From Gyromitra esculenta (taxonomy: Eukaryota > Ascomycota > Pezizomycetes > Pezizales > Discinaceae), in NCBI GenBank assembly GCA_038503075.1, contig JBCAML010000022.1:992001-1056000 (forward strand): a stretch of 64,000 nt of DNA, in the 5' to 3' direction. A program made the translations under genes and the position numbers. Positions within the stretch are counted from its first letter, which is position 1, and the number at the start of each line of letters is the position of its first letter. Below are positions 37,551 through 51,373 of the stretch, one piece after another. The notes beneath the pieces are model-generated. The model ran no database searches. It was not told the DNA's origin and saw nothing but the letters and a program-made list of their open reading frames with translations.

Positions 37551-38771
37551 CTAGTATGCCATTGGGTATCCGTGTTGCGGTTGTGGTTGGTGTTGGTCGA
37601 CGGGAAGGAACAGTTCTTGGGCGGTCACCGATGGAGTTATTGGTGAGTGCGGTGGGGAATGTGCCGGAGTATTTCCAGATTGTGGGGTAAACGAGAAACC
37701 AGTCTGTTGTGGCGAGAAAGTAGCTTGCTGAGGCGAGAGGGTCTGCTGAGGCGAAAAGGTAGCTTGCTGAGGCGAGAGGGTCTGTTGATGCGAGAATGGG
37801 ACTTGGTGGGGTGAGAAGGTGGCTTGGTGGGGCGAGAGGGTCTGTTGTTGGGTCGAGAATGGAACTTGTTGAGGCGAGAACGCAGTTCTCTGTGGCGAAT
37901 ACGGAGGCAAGCTTGATGTCCTTGGTGAACCCAGCACCTCAACTGGGAATACAGGCTTGTTCGTTGTCACAATGGGGCTTGGATCCATCGATACTGATCT
38001 CTGCGTGTTCGTCTCCTTTCCATAGGCAGCCTGCGGTGGATACCTTGGGAACATCTCTTTTTCATCACCATTCATATATACTGGTGGAGGAGTGGCACTG
38101 TGCTGTGGGATATTGAAGGTTCCTCCAGTTGTGGGCGTACCTGGCACAGGTGTTGATGGTGCTGGGGGTGCTGTACTTTGAAAGCTAGACGTCGATTTCT
38201 TGGTCTTCAACGAGATGGCTTCGTATGGTGTTCGGTCTGGTGATTCATAAGCAGCCAGAAGGGCACGGCCTTGCTGGCGTTTACGATGGCATGCCCATGT
38301 TCCGATTATCAGGAGGATCAATGCAACACCACCACCAGCCGAGACAGCAATTATCATAGTTGTGTTGAAGAACGGAGCATCTTTTTTCTTAGCACTCGAA
38401 GCTGTGGAAGCAGTTGAAGAGGTAACTGAGGAAGCAGTCGGTGAATCGGTTGATGATGGAGCCGATGTAGTTGGAGATGGGTTGTCTGCTGGAGTAGGTG
38501 CACAGCCATCATTTGGTGCACAACTCTAACAGCTATATTAGCTTTCAAACCTTTGCATGGATGGGTGCTGACGGGTTAATACAGTGTTCGGAGGGCAGCA
38601 GTAAAGAGAGCCAGCAGCAGTTGTGCATGACTGATAGTCTGTTGCGCAAGCAAGGTCTCTTCCAATCAAGCTAGATAGCGGAGAAGCATTTGTAAAAACC
38701 GAAAGGTTGAACACATGTAGTAAAACAAACACTGAAAGAGCGGCAGACGATGAGGATCGAAAGAACTGCAT
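37551..38771 (-). CDS. Single-pass membrane protein with Cys-rich ectodomain and Pro/Gln-repeat tail
   Basis: Two exons, 38771-38583 and 38525-37551, give 387 residues. A signal peptide (about 1-29) is followed by a Cys-rich segment (CATDYQSCTTAAGSLYCCPP) and, after the intron, SCAPNDGCAP. Then comes a short Ser/Thr-rich, probably O-glycosylated stretch and one membrane helix at about 120-142 (SAGGGVALILLIIGTWAC) with a basic HRKRQQ stop. The cytoplasmic half is Pro/Ser/Gln-rich, with about eight copies of a heptad-like unit such as TLSPQQATFSPQQ at residues 278-337. The layout recalls fungal Mid2/Wsc-like surface proteins that sense cell-wall stress, but no WSC domain is present and no orthologue is claimed. 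The donor GTATTA is weak; it is the only junction I found that keeps both the Cys-rich block and the Ser/Thr region in frame. Confidence 0.75.
37690..37880. repeat. Coding tandem repeat in the membrane-protein tail
   Basis: Imperfect 21- to 42-nt direct repeats with AGCTTGCTGAGGCGA-like cores encode the FSPQQ and FSPHQ units of the minus-strand protein. Divergence between units is mostly synonymous or Gln/His exchange, so the repeat has expanded within the reading frame. Confidence 0.8.
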
Positions 38772-41009
38772 TGTAGATGTTGATATATTGACTGGTACCG
38801 AAAATAGATTTGAGTAATTAATTCACTAGGAATGAGTGTTGTTGTTGAGAGAGAACGACTAGCGACCGAGGGTCGGTGGATGAATGGATGAATGAATGGA
38901 CGACTGTCTTGTCAAATGAACGACTGAGGGAACAACGAAAAGAATGCCGCCTCCTTCTCGATTTTTTGTCGATTAGTTCGAGATCCTCGGAGCAGACGGC
39001 TGGGGAGACTGCTAGTATTTAAAAACTTTTCGGGGTTTTGAGGCTTCCCAAAAAGCCACCACCACAGCCAACGCTAAGCCCATCTCATTTCCTAACCATA
39101 CGCATCCACGGCATTGCAGCCATTATTTCTCCAGGTTCTGCTCGATGTTGCAATTGGCTCCGACTGGTGACGTTGGCACACCAAGTAACACAGGAGTCAA
39201 GAGGTCTTATTCCACAGGTTCCTAGTACATCCTGCGGTACAGGGTACAACGGATGTGGAATAACCCGTAGATCATAGCCCCAGTTGCACAAAGATCGTGC
39301 AAGAAAAGGGGAAAAGCGATATTTCCAAGAAGTTGTTTTTCTTTTCTTCTTTTTCCCTCCTGCAGGGGGAAAACAAAAAACACAGGGAGGCGTAGGAAGC
39401 GAATGCAAGAAACGTTCACAGCCTGCGCACTATCTGTAATCCTTTCAATTTATCGTTTTGAATGCCCCGAAGCATGGCTTCCAGGTGTTTTTTTCATTTT
39501 CTAGCCTTGCACCCACGCCGTGGTTTGTCGACGAGCATCGAACGGGTACCGGGCTTCCGTGACTTGTTTTTCTTTTAAATAGATTTTTCTTACAAATCTT
39601 TCAAAGCAACAAAACGCTTAGGGCACGGCTCGGGCCGGTAGGTCCAATCCCAACATGCTGTTTGCAAGTATTTTCCACAGCGCGAAGCAGCGAAACGCAA
39701 TTGGAAATGGCTTTTACTAAGTAGGACAAAATTATGACTCGCTCGCTAATGTAATCTCATTCTGGCGAAAAAAGACTAGGAATCGCTATTTGCTTCGCCT
39801 CAGGAAATAGGACGATATTTCCAAACGTCGCTACCCGGTTGTCGGTAGTTAGGTGCAGACAGGTACATTGCAGCGATTTTCTCCCGCGTCTGCTCACTGG
39901 ATCGGGTATTCAGGGGTGTGCACGTGGTTTCTGACACCTTCTGTTACAATATGTTTCGACAGACAGCCCGTCGGGCTAATGTGCAGGGCTTTCTCCCTTT
40001 CTGCCGACGGAAGCAGAACAGTTCGATGGAAAGGCATCATATAAGCCTTTGCCAAAAAGAAAGTTGTGCCGCAATATCTAGGGCAAAAGCTCGTGATAGG
40101 CTTCGTGGGCCATTCTGATGATGTGATTGGTCTCATAAATCGACCCGCAACGAATGAGACGCGACGATACGGTGTCTGTGCAGTGAAACCAGCAATTGTA
40201 TGGGGTTTGGACCGTTTGGTGTTGACCGGATATGTATCTGTTGATCTCTTCGGTCATGAATCATCACTCGTATACAGACACCAGCTCAATCTCAAAAGGC
40301 TATAAACCTCAGGGCTGCCGCCATCCCAAACAATATAGGATTCATCGTCGTCGATACCCTCTCCGACACGAGAGGAAGCGCCTTCTTTATACACAGTAAT
40401 TAAATCTATAGAGATTTGGAATACACAAATACAGTATTCTCAACTCCTTCTATGTCGCGTATTCTTTATGCAGAACCCCAGAAACACAAGGATAACCTGT
40501 TCGTTCACGACGACTCAAGCCAGTGTCAGTGCCTGTGTCAGTTTCACAACCTTTCTAGAAGTTAAGCAAGCTTTGGGGGGGGTTATATCGTATCTCTAAG
40601 GCGGCTCAGATCAGTTTAGACACAAATTACACCAATTCCGGTTACATCTCGCCGGTTCTCTCAGCCCCAATATTGGTAGACTTGTATCATGGCCCGCGCA
40701 ATCACACTGCCCAGAACGTAAACTTCCTTACACCCTTATCAGCCCGCGGACATAGATGTCGTGCTTCGTGGATAATTAAGGTTGCCTATGGGCCCCGTGT
40801 TCGGCTTGATTCTCTCCTTTCCGCGGGGATTTACAGCACGCACCCACAAATCCCGTACCGCGTAGTGTTGTTGTGCCACACATCTGGTCATCTGGAGTCG
40901 CGACTCGACGCCACACCTTAAATCCCTCTCGGGTCTTCGCTTCCGTTCGCCCATCTCCCCCCATTTCCAAAAATAATCGCGTCGACAAGGAATCTCACCG
41001 TCGTCGCCA
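38772..41009. other. Intergenic region between the membrane protein and the sirtuin
   Basis: Divergent spacer of 2.2 kb. Near 38878-38905 lies a GATGAATG-type simple repeat close to the membrane-protein leader. Other frames are short and overlap in opposite directions. The 400 bp before 41009 should hold the sirtuin promoter. No RNA gene found. Confidence 0.45.
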
Positions 41010-42858
<1,849 letters not shown>

Positions 42859-43297
42859 AATTAAGGCGTTCTATTTCTATTTGTTTTGTTGTTTTATCGT
42901 TTGGGGGATACTTTTCCCCTTTCTGTCTTGGTGGGGTCATGCGTTTCCTTCGTTCAAATTATTTTTTCATCCTTGGAAGCTATTTTCTGCTTTTGCTCCC
43001 TCTGATTACCGAGATAGAATTTTACTAAGGTGTGTTCGGCTTTCGTGTACTGTGAGCGAGCGCGAGAATGCGTAATTACATATTTTTTCCCCTCTACTTT
43101 CTTACGTTCTGAATTCGCTTTCAGCTAGCGTTTCCTTTCCTTTCCCCTTCTCAGTGTACACGGATCTCATTACTACCATCAGCTTCTTGGATTGGGACTA
43201 GGGATGAGAAACATTCAAGCGACTAATTGATTATCGATGTACATATATGGCTTGGAAGGTTCAATTCGGGCATCTCATTTTTTTTCTCCCTTCACCT
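42859..43297. other. Convergent 3' spacer
   Basis: A 439-bp spacer where the sirtuin and acyltransferase-like genes converge. It is T-rich near 42880-43110 and contains no gene or distinct structure. Confidence 0.5.
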
Positions 43298-45451
43298 TTA
43301 TGATATCGGGGGAGGGGGAGTAACTGCCGCAAGGCGCTTGACATGCTCGTCCGCGATATCAGAGATGAGTTCGTAACTGTTTTCGAAAGAGCGGACAATC
43401 GATTCTAGCTGGGAACAGTAGGCGCCCGTACCACTGAAAGAGACGGTTAATATTCCGCTAGGTTTCTGGAGATAGAATACGGCGAGTTGATCTGTACCAT
43501 TAGTCTGTAGTTAGAAAAATGCATAGAAGTTAGCGAATAGACGAGATAGATTGCGGGCTTACTGGGCAAGAATATATTAGACAAGCCTGCATCTATACCA
43601 TCCATCGGTGTCGTAAAGCCCGTAAACTGAATCGTGGTTGGTACGCGGTCTTTCCCCTCAACGTGGAGTCCAGAGACTGTATGGAAAACATCGAGCACCG
43701 CCTGTAGTCCTTCCGATGGCCCTTCCGGTGATTCTCTAGCCATGCGTAGGAGTGCTGGATGGACGTAGCCTTGGCGAAAGTATTTTGTGGTCGTGCCTAG
43801 CAGTTCGGTGAATGAGTGGGAGTGATATTTCATGAAGAGATATAGTTACCGTCCAACGTGTTACTGATAATTTCCTTCCGTTTTTTACAAGCGGCTGCAA
43901 ACGCGTTATGCAACTCCTCGATATATTCCTCTGCACTATCATCTTCTGTTTGTTCCAGGAGAGCAAGTTTCACGAATGCGAGTGATTCGTTCGAAACGGG
44001 GATCATGGAGTCGCATCGACTCAGATAAAACTTCTTGAGCTGGACGGGTTGGAATATGGGTGGGGCTACGCCGACGGTTCTGTATACAGCTGCTTGCAGT
44101 GCTAGGTTAACAACGGTATCACAGAGACGGGCTCTTACGTGGATCCGCGACACGCGGTAGCTTTTGGGGTTAATGCTGGTGGTGATGACTTTGCGTGGAA
44201 TGGATTCTACTAGTGATATTGGAAACTGCCAGCTATCCGGACCTTGGGGATATAGTGGAAGGGAGAATCGGAATGGCTCTAGGGACGTGGGTGCCGTTTC
44301 CTTTGATATGGGGAACCGGAGGGCAGGGGAGTTCGAGAGTCCGAGGAGGATTGCTGAAAGTTCCATTGCGGCACCGCAGTCACTTAGGACGTGGTCGAAT
44401 GCTAATCCCATTTCACCTAAAGATTGTACGTTAGCTAAGTTTGGCTCAGAGGAAGATTCTTGGTTTCTACCGTCAGCATAGGAGACAATCCCAAATGTCT
44501 GGTCCGCAAATCTATTCTCGCTCGTTTCTCCCATACGAACGTCATCCAATCTCTCTGAAAGTTCTGCCGGAGCTGGGTACTCCTCGAGAGCTACGGTCAC
44601 GAGAGAGGAGTATAACGTCGAGAGAGGAGCAGAGTTTTCGGGGATCAGGTCAATGCCAGCCTTTTGGACATGCCATTGTGAACGGTCAAGGCGCCAGGAA
44701 AGTGCTGCAATGCGAGGGATTGCTGAAGTATCTGACTGTATTTGTCACATAGATATGAACATCATTAGGCTTTTAAAAAGGATAGTGGAGCATATACATG
44801 ATGAGCCTTCAGAATTTCTAAAATTTGCTGTTCGATGTCACCCACAGAGAACACCACTCCCTGCTCGTCCACCACCTGAACCTTCCAGGCAATCCCACCG
44901 CACCAAATAACAGCATGTCGTGCCTCCTCAGGATCCACATATTTCAATGTGCATGTATCTGGCGCCACGGGGACTCTGAAGCTACTGCAGAGACCTCGCA
45001 ACTGCCATTCGAGTAGTTCTTGCGCGGCGGTATAGTTTCTCCTCTCTTCCTCCCCTTCTTTTTCTTCAACTTTGAAGACGTATTCCCGGCTCCAGATACC
45101 CACAGCCCTTAAAAGTATAGCTAATTTCCTGCTCCTGCTCCTGCTTTTTCCGGGAACATTAACTAAGACGCTTAAGCGGGATGCCGTAGCGACTGCAAAT
45201 CTTGCTGAGAGTAGCAATTTAATGAACCAGGCATTAGACCAGTTTGTTTCTTTCTCTTCTAATGAATCTAGCAAGATTCGGGCTTTTTCTGGGGTAAATA
45301 ATGTGGTTATTGCGCTTTTATATGATGATAAGAGGCCTGCAGACACGAATGGCTCTGCCGAGTCGCCGAATCTGGTGAGAAGTAGAGGAATGTTCGGGAT
45401 CGGAAAGGCTGGTCTGAGATCGGGCTTTGGAGTTGAGTAGCTTGTAGCCAT
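43298..45451 (-). CDS. Divergent choline/carnitine O-acyltransferase family protein
   Basis: Exons 45451-44798, 44735-43850, 43796-43563 and 43491-43298 give 655 residues, the usual size of carnitine acetyltransferases. The N-terminus (FPIPNIPLLLTRFGDSAEPF) matches the family opening P-x-P-x-L-x-x-T-L. AALSWRLDRSQWHV matches the TxLxRDxW region. GLAFDHVLSD aligns with the active-site segment, leaving a His at 333. The helical ARLCDTVVNLALQAAVYRT precedes FQPVQLKKFYLSRCDSMIP, which aligns with the substrate and carnitine-binding segment. There the conserved STRxF and GRTExIRS residues are replaced (QLKKF, SRCDSMI), and the later glycine-rich GYGxxY site reads DQLAVFYL. It may act on another substrate or be catalytically weak. 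Active enzymes exchange acyl groups between CoA and carnitine in mitochondria and peroxisomes. No clear targeting signal is visible. Last-exon acceptor choice (GGTACAG) was fixed by frame. Confidence 0.75.
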
Positions 45452-46987
45452 GTTTGCTTTAGGTGTTGATGGATCTCTGAATGGCTGAAATGATTCTGTG
45501 AACGAGACTTTACATCAAATAAAGTATACAAGAAGGTCAAAGTCCTAAAAGCAAAAGATGCGGGACCAAAGTAGTACCTAACGGGTCAGAGCTTCGTCCA
45601 ACCAACCCCGCCCAGATGCTGGATATATCACCCCGCACGTCTTAAATACGGGCGGATGCGCGAAAACTACATGCATATGTAATTCAGATCCTGGGACCGA
45701 GTGTCTTGTCTCTGGGTATGCCTATATATACGATAGATAGGTAATCGTAAGTAGGCCCTTTTACCCCTCGTTTAGTTATTCCCTACTTCCCCTATAGCTA
45801 CTTACTTATGAACCTACATATGTTGAGCGGGCATGACGAATTGAAGCACATCTCTCTAAAGCTGGCTTTTACCATCGCTCATTGTAGTTAAATTTGGCAT
45901 AGCGGAAATTTGTGACTACAACAGGAAGGAGGGAAGGCAGGAAGATACATGTAGGTTACTGTGCCAAGCCCTTTGCGATTAGATAAAGTTATCATCGGAG
46001 GAGCCAATGTCATTGAGATTGAATTCGAATTTGTGATTTTCCTTGTCTCTAATTTGTCCCTCTCACTAGGTTTAATAATAATTTTGACTTAGCAAGAAAG
46101 CTTATAATCGCGTGGTGGTAGGTAGACTAACGAATGATATTTCATGACGATAATTGACTAGGTTGCCATCGACAGGCAGCTTAACTAGAGTGTGCCAGAC
46201 GGCTTAAATCAAATAGCTGATTGTGGGGGGCTTGTTAGAAATCTAATTTATCTAATTTATCGTATCTATCACGGATTTCAATTTTACTTTTCGACGCGTG
46301 GGTTACGAGAGCCGTCGTTTTCGTGGAAATCAGGTAGACTTTATATCCCTACGTCCAGTCTTCGATTTAAAGAATTATATGGATATGTGTCAAGGTATAG
46401 TTTAGTTATATGTAATTGCTATATTTCGTTGGCTTTAGAAGTTGACGAGTGAGATAGTATGATTAAAGAATAAACACGAAATTTTTTTACCAGTAGGCTT
46501 AAGGGTTTTTGCGAGGAACCTTATTATGTAGCGTCTTGAAATTATTTCATCGCTAGAAAGGATATCTTTTTGTGGGGGCGTTTTCAACTTAGGAGGTATA
46601 AGGGGGAAAAACGTGTTTTAAAGGCGTATTTTTCTGGGCGCGTAATGATATCTTGAGATTATTAGAAGAAATATAGTTCACAAATAGTTGGTTTGGTATG
46701 TCTAACAACATTATTTCACTACGGTACAAGATGGGTTGTGTGAGTAACACAGTATCTCTGTTTTAGGTATTTAGATAAGATGTGCAATAAAACTGCATGA
46801 TGCGCAGCTGAATGGCCAATTGCCTAGAGAATGCTGGGTAAATATGGGGTACTCACACTGTGAATTTCAACTTTATCTTGCTTAAACACTGGATAGAAAT
46901 GTGTGATAAACCTATATTCTTGCAGCCAAAAATGTGTATGTAACCTGATGGAGTATGTGTTAGAAACACATTGGATACCTAAAAACG

Positions 46988-47066
46988 AAAAAAAGGTTAA
47001 GGGGAGGTTTGAACTACAGACCCAATGGATGATTGTAGAGGGATTTAACTGCTAGGCTATCAGAGT
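46988..47066 (-). other. Degenerate tRNA-like sequence (dead tRNA or SINE head)
   Basis: On the minus strand, TAGCCTAGCAG fits the RNA polymerase III A box and TAGTTCAAACCT resembles a B box about 35 nt further on, followed 12 nt later by a run of seven T residues as a terminator. The cloverleaf does not close: the T stem pairs at only three of five positions and no acceptor stem is found. I therefore do not call it a tRNA gene. Confidence 0.25.
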
Positions 47067-48162
47067 AATTGATCTAATAACAATGAAAATATTCATATTA
47101 AAGTGTACTTCTAGAGACACTAGTACAGAGTCTTCTAAGAAATCTCAAATTGCCTAAGTCCCAGATCCAGCAGGCCCTGGTCTCGCGCAGTAAAAGTGTT
47201 ACATCCTGTAAATTATGTCTAGATTCGACACCTCTTAGTGGCAAGCTAGGTTCTTACACAGTTAATATGTGTTATTGGGGAGTTGGGGCTATATTTGGTG
47301 CAACTTGCACAACTAGGTGCTTGTTTACACAATAAAATCGTGCTATAGGCACACCCTCTACCAACCGCGTGTACCGTAGTGATTTACGACTACACTGAGT
47401 TTTACTACCTTGTGCTAGCTTTAGACTGGAGGGAGGGAGAGCCTAGAACCTCCTTCGAGCTAGCGTCGATGAGTGTATATTTATTTGCGGTTTGTGACAG
47501 AGCTACTAATTCCGTAATTCGGCCTGTAGTTAATAAAGTGGGGGAAATATCAGTCTATTGTGCGACCGGCACCTGGTATGAGTAAACTTGTGTTGGAGAC
47601 GTGTCTCTAGCGATGTGCAATCCAAGTATTTCATCTACGTCTCCCAAGCTGTCTTTTAAACTATACATACGGAATTTTTAAAAGCCACGGGCTACCTTGG
47701 AATAAACTGGGCTTAATGCTCGGTGATGTTCTATGAGGTATATCAGGCTGGCCTGCGAGGATTTTGGCTAGGATGAAGGGAATATCTCTATTTAACTATG
47801 CCTCTGCCCAAATTTGCAACGGCATTGCCATTAAAGGCTTTACTCAGTGTAGATGAGACTACTTGAAGCTTCAAGACGAACCTGTTTTTACGTTTTTGGT
47901 TATCTCAGAAATCCTGGGGAGTTAGAGGTTATCCTCAGAGACCTAAAGAAGGTAAATTCACTCGACGGAACACCTACTGGAACGAGCACAGAGGTTTGTG
48001 ATAAGTACTAAGGACCACGGTGTTGGTTGGTTGTCTTGCCGGGGTTTTATTGCCCGGTCTGGCAAGCTGACGTACATGTAGTTGTTTGCTATCGTTCCCC
48101 CACCCTGTTGACCAAACACCACACGGAACATGCCACCCAAGCACGATCTCGAAATACTCGGA

Positions 48163-48243
48163 TATGGGTAAAACTTTAATCCCTGTTCTCGTACAAATTT
48201 CTATGAGAGCAGGGATTAGAGTTATCCGATTTTTACACCCATA
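48163..48243. repeat. Imperfect palindrome (cruciform-like)
   Basis: Arms 48174-48197 and 48198-48221 are adjacent and complementary at 20 of 24 positions. Three of the four mismatches are transitions. Outer bases also pair (TATGGGT at 48163-48169 with ACCCATA at 48237-48243) around a small asymmetric bulge. No gene lies across it. Confidence 0.7.
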
Positions 48244-48701
48244 CCCAAGTACGTATAGATACCACTCAAAGTTAAGGCGGGGGAGACGCAATCAAGGGCC
48301 CCAAAAGGCTGAGTTTTTCTATGAATAGGATATCTGAGGGGGGGATTTCATTCCTAGTTTGTTTCACCTTAACCAACTCCGTACAGCCACTTCGGGCTAC
48401 CGATGAAACTGGGGTAACTGACAGAGATCGGAAGTGTATAGGGCAATGAGTAACAATGAACTTCGAATCAGAAGTTCTACTGTTTTGAGCCTTTCTTCAT
48501 CGCCGACCTAGTTCTGCTACTAATGCAGGAGCGACCGATACTAATAAGTTGAGGGAACCCTGAAACAAACCCAATTTTGACCTGGATATTTTCGTGAGGA
48601 GCCTTAAGCCGAAAGGTTATTTATTGTTTGATGATATCCTGGTTTATGCTGCGGTGAGTAGCTATAACAGTAAAGAGAAAATTTGCCAGTACATATATTG
48701 G

Positions 48702-48837
48702 TACTCGGGTCAGGCAAGAAGTTTGGAAATACAAGGAGGATCCCAGCGGCAAATAGGAAACTTACAGTTCTTGACTTTCTGTTGTTGAAGCCAATCGATA
48801 TCCCTTGTATTTCCAAACTTCTTGCCTGACCCGAGTA
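48702..48837. repeat. Perfect 35-bp inverted repeat with 66-bp spacer
   Basis: 48702-48736 and 48803-48837 are exact reverse complements over 35 bases, beginning TACTCGGGTCAGGCAAG on the left arm. The 66-bp spacer has no coding signal. The structure could be a small foldback element or a recent inverted duplication. Confidence 0.85.
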
Positions 48838-51373
48838 GAGGAATTTGGCCGGCAAGTCGCATTGCAGCTAGTATCGTAGCCCTTGATGTCCCTAGCTGGC
48901 TGTTACTGAGCGGGGGGATCTACACAAGGGTGAAAAGTTATTTGTACTACTATAGGGCATCGATTGGTCTGGTAGAACGTAGTAGCCATTTGAGCCACCT
49001 TAGTGTGGCATTGTGACAGTGAAAAATTTAGACATGCTACGTAGCAAATAGAATTAAGGTGCTGAATATACTAAGCGGGGAAATGGAGATTGAATAATCC
49101 CTCAGGAACATCACTGTAGAGGTAAGGCTGAGAATTCCTCTTCTGAGGCAGCTATCAATCAATGAGGCTCTCATACATGTATGGCGATAAGCTAACGACA
49201 CATCGTGAGGGGTATGCGCACGTATTTTTAGGGGAGAAGATATTATCTAGTGAGCGTATACCGTCAATCCCACCCTCGGTTGCCTATGAATCGTTTTGAG
49301 GAACAGGGGTGTTTACTAAGGTGAGGGGACATTAATGCCTGACTCTGCAACGTTGTTAACGTCGACTAAGAAACTCACGGTGCGAAGAAGAAAAATACGT
49401 GATTCTGCATTCTTTGACCATAGAAAGGGCCATCGTACGAAATTTCGGGGTTTTGGTGGAACCTATCATGGTTACGTTTCCTCTTTATCCTGGTTGAGGC
49501 TGAATGGATCATCAGAGTGGAACATAGATAGTGAGCTTTTCTTAGGTAAAGCTAAACTTTAAATCTTTACGCCCTTAGGTAACCTAAGAAACGTGATAAG
49601 AGCAGAGTTAATTTGTGGTAGACTTCAGTAAGCGATTGGCTTTGCAGTCTTGTCCACGTTCTAGTAGCCCTGTTTTCTCCTTAATATTTGGTAATTAGAA
49701 CCGTTTTTTCATAATTGGGTCTGGGGGTGAAATGGGTTGGCGGTTTCCTATGACGAGAGTCGAAGTGACTGTTGCCTCAATGCTATAGTTGGAAGTCTAA
49801 AAAGGTGAGAACTTGGAGCTAATATCGGTTTTTCGGAGTCTTTTTTTTTCGCTCAGGGGAAGCGGAGGTACAACCTCCAATCAAAGCTCTTTTTTCACAA
49901 TATTTTTCCCGTTCAGTTCACAGGTCTCACCTGCGGGCGCCTAGTTGAGTACGTATGCCAAGAAGTACATATGTAAGACAGGAGGGCTACATGTATCCTA
50001 TAGGATATCTGAGGAGGCCGCGAAATGGGCACGATTCCTTCGAGGCAGGGCAGGGCCTTTGCTTCCTTTTTTTTTTATAGAGGAGCTTGTTTCTCTACTT
50101 GAAGCAGACAATAGAATACATGTAGTCTCATAAGGATTAACGTATGTGGGCTCCCATCCCAACCATATCGCACATATCAGTTCGAAGATAATGGGACGAT
50201 AATTTAGGGGTATCTGGCGTCCAAGAGTCAAGCTTGAGACAAAAAGCTATGTATTCTCTCGTGAACGTTTTCATGAGTTTGCTCACGTAGCGAGTGATGG
50301 GATATGAAGTATGAAACGCTAGTGGATAAATAGGTTCTTGCAAAAGGTGACCTATCAGAAAACACTATCCCCCCTCACGCTTTGACCTCTTGGTCTCGTT
50401 CTGTCTTGATTGCCACACTCTATTTTGCGCCACATGTCTAACTGGCTCGAGGATAAGTTTCTTTCTCCGCCCAACCATCGAAAGCTAGATCTGTGCAAAA
50501 CGCATCGCCTTTTTTCCATTTCTGTGTCACTTCTCTTCATTTCCATGTAACCACTGATCCCGTTTCGCTCCTACTGGCCATTCTTGTCATCCAAATTGTT
50601 GGATATATGGTATATATCCATAGGCTTCCTAGTGTTTCATTGGCATGTCATTATTCGGGATACCGATATCGGTTCGGTCAATACTCTCACCTACTAATGG
50701 GAGTTGCTCGGGCCGATCTATTCGGCGCCCAAAGAGCCCCCATAAGCCTGTTTATATATGACTCCATAGGGAGTATATATATGGAGCTCTATTCCCGTTC
50801 TTCTATTCCCTCTTCTCTTCTATACTTCACTCGAGACCGAATACCACATATCTATTCATTATACTCAACACAAATAGTCCAGTCGATCAGAAACTTGCCA
50901 GGAGGAGTACAGAAAAGCAATGTGGGGGAACAGGCTTGGTTACGACCATCTATGGGGCTTTTTCACTGCTACATTCGGTCTACGCTTCAGTTTTATGACA
51001 TGTGAAAAAATCAAGGAAATGAGGATGGGCACACCGCCCCCTCTGTGTGGTACAGCTTTTTCAGAATTCGGTGCTGGTAAATCCCTGCATGAATTAGAGC
51101 CTCATGGCTCATAAGTAGCAGTTACCATTACGCTACAATACTTCTCTACTACCACATCTATCCGATAGTTCAACCAACCTCTCTTACTTCCGTCGATAGT
51201 TCAGCAACCCCAACCAATTTCTCAAAGAGTCTTAGAATACGATATTGCTTTCATTTAGTCAATTATCTCCTCTGAATCTAAAGTTTCTGTTCCTCTCTTT
51301 CTTCTAGCTACAGCAACCAGGAGCAATCATCAAAAGTCACTCTGATCTCGCTCGAACCGAGTCACCCACCAAC

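Larger units (their letters stand above)
45452..51373. other. AT-rich gene-free island with foldback sequences
   Basis: Almost 6 kb without a convincing gene. Open frames are short (under about 110 codons on either strand), carry no recognisable domain and show many TA-rich codons. The sequence holds a degenerate tRNA-like unit (46988-47066), an imperfect palindrome (48163-48243) and a perfect 35-bp inverted repeat (48702-48837). Composition and structure fit decayed transposon DNA, possibly mutated by repeat-induced point mutation, but no transposase or reverse-transcriptase motif could be read. The first few hundred bases serve as the promoter of the acyltransferase-like gene and the last as that of the gene at 51374. 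Confidence 0.5.

Noticed and set aside
37690..37880. Regularly spaced repeats resembling a CRISPR array
   Set aside because: The repeats are in frame, lack unique spacers and encode Pro/Gln units of a membrane protein in a eukaryotic genome.
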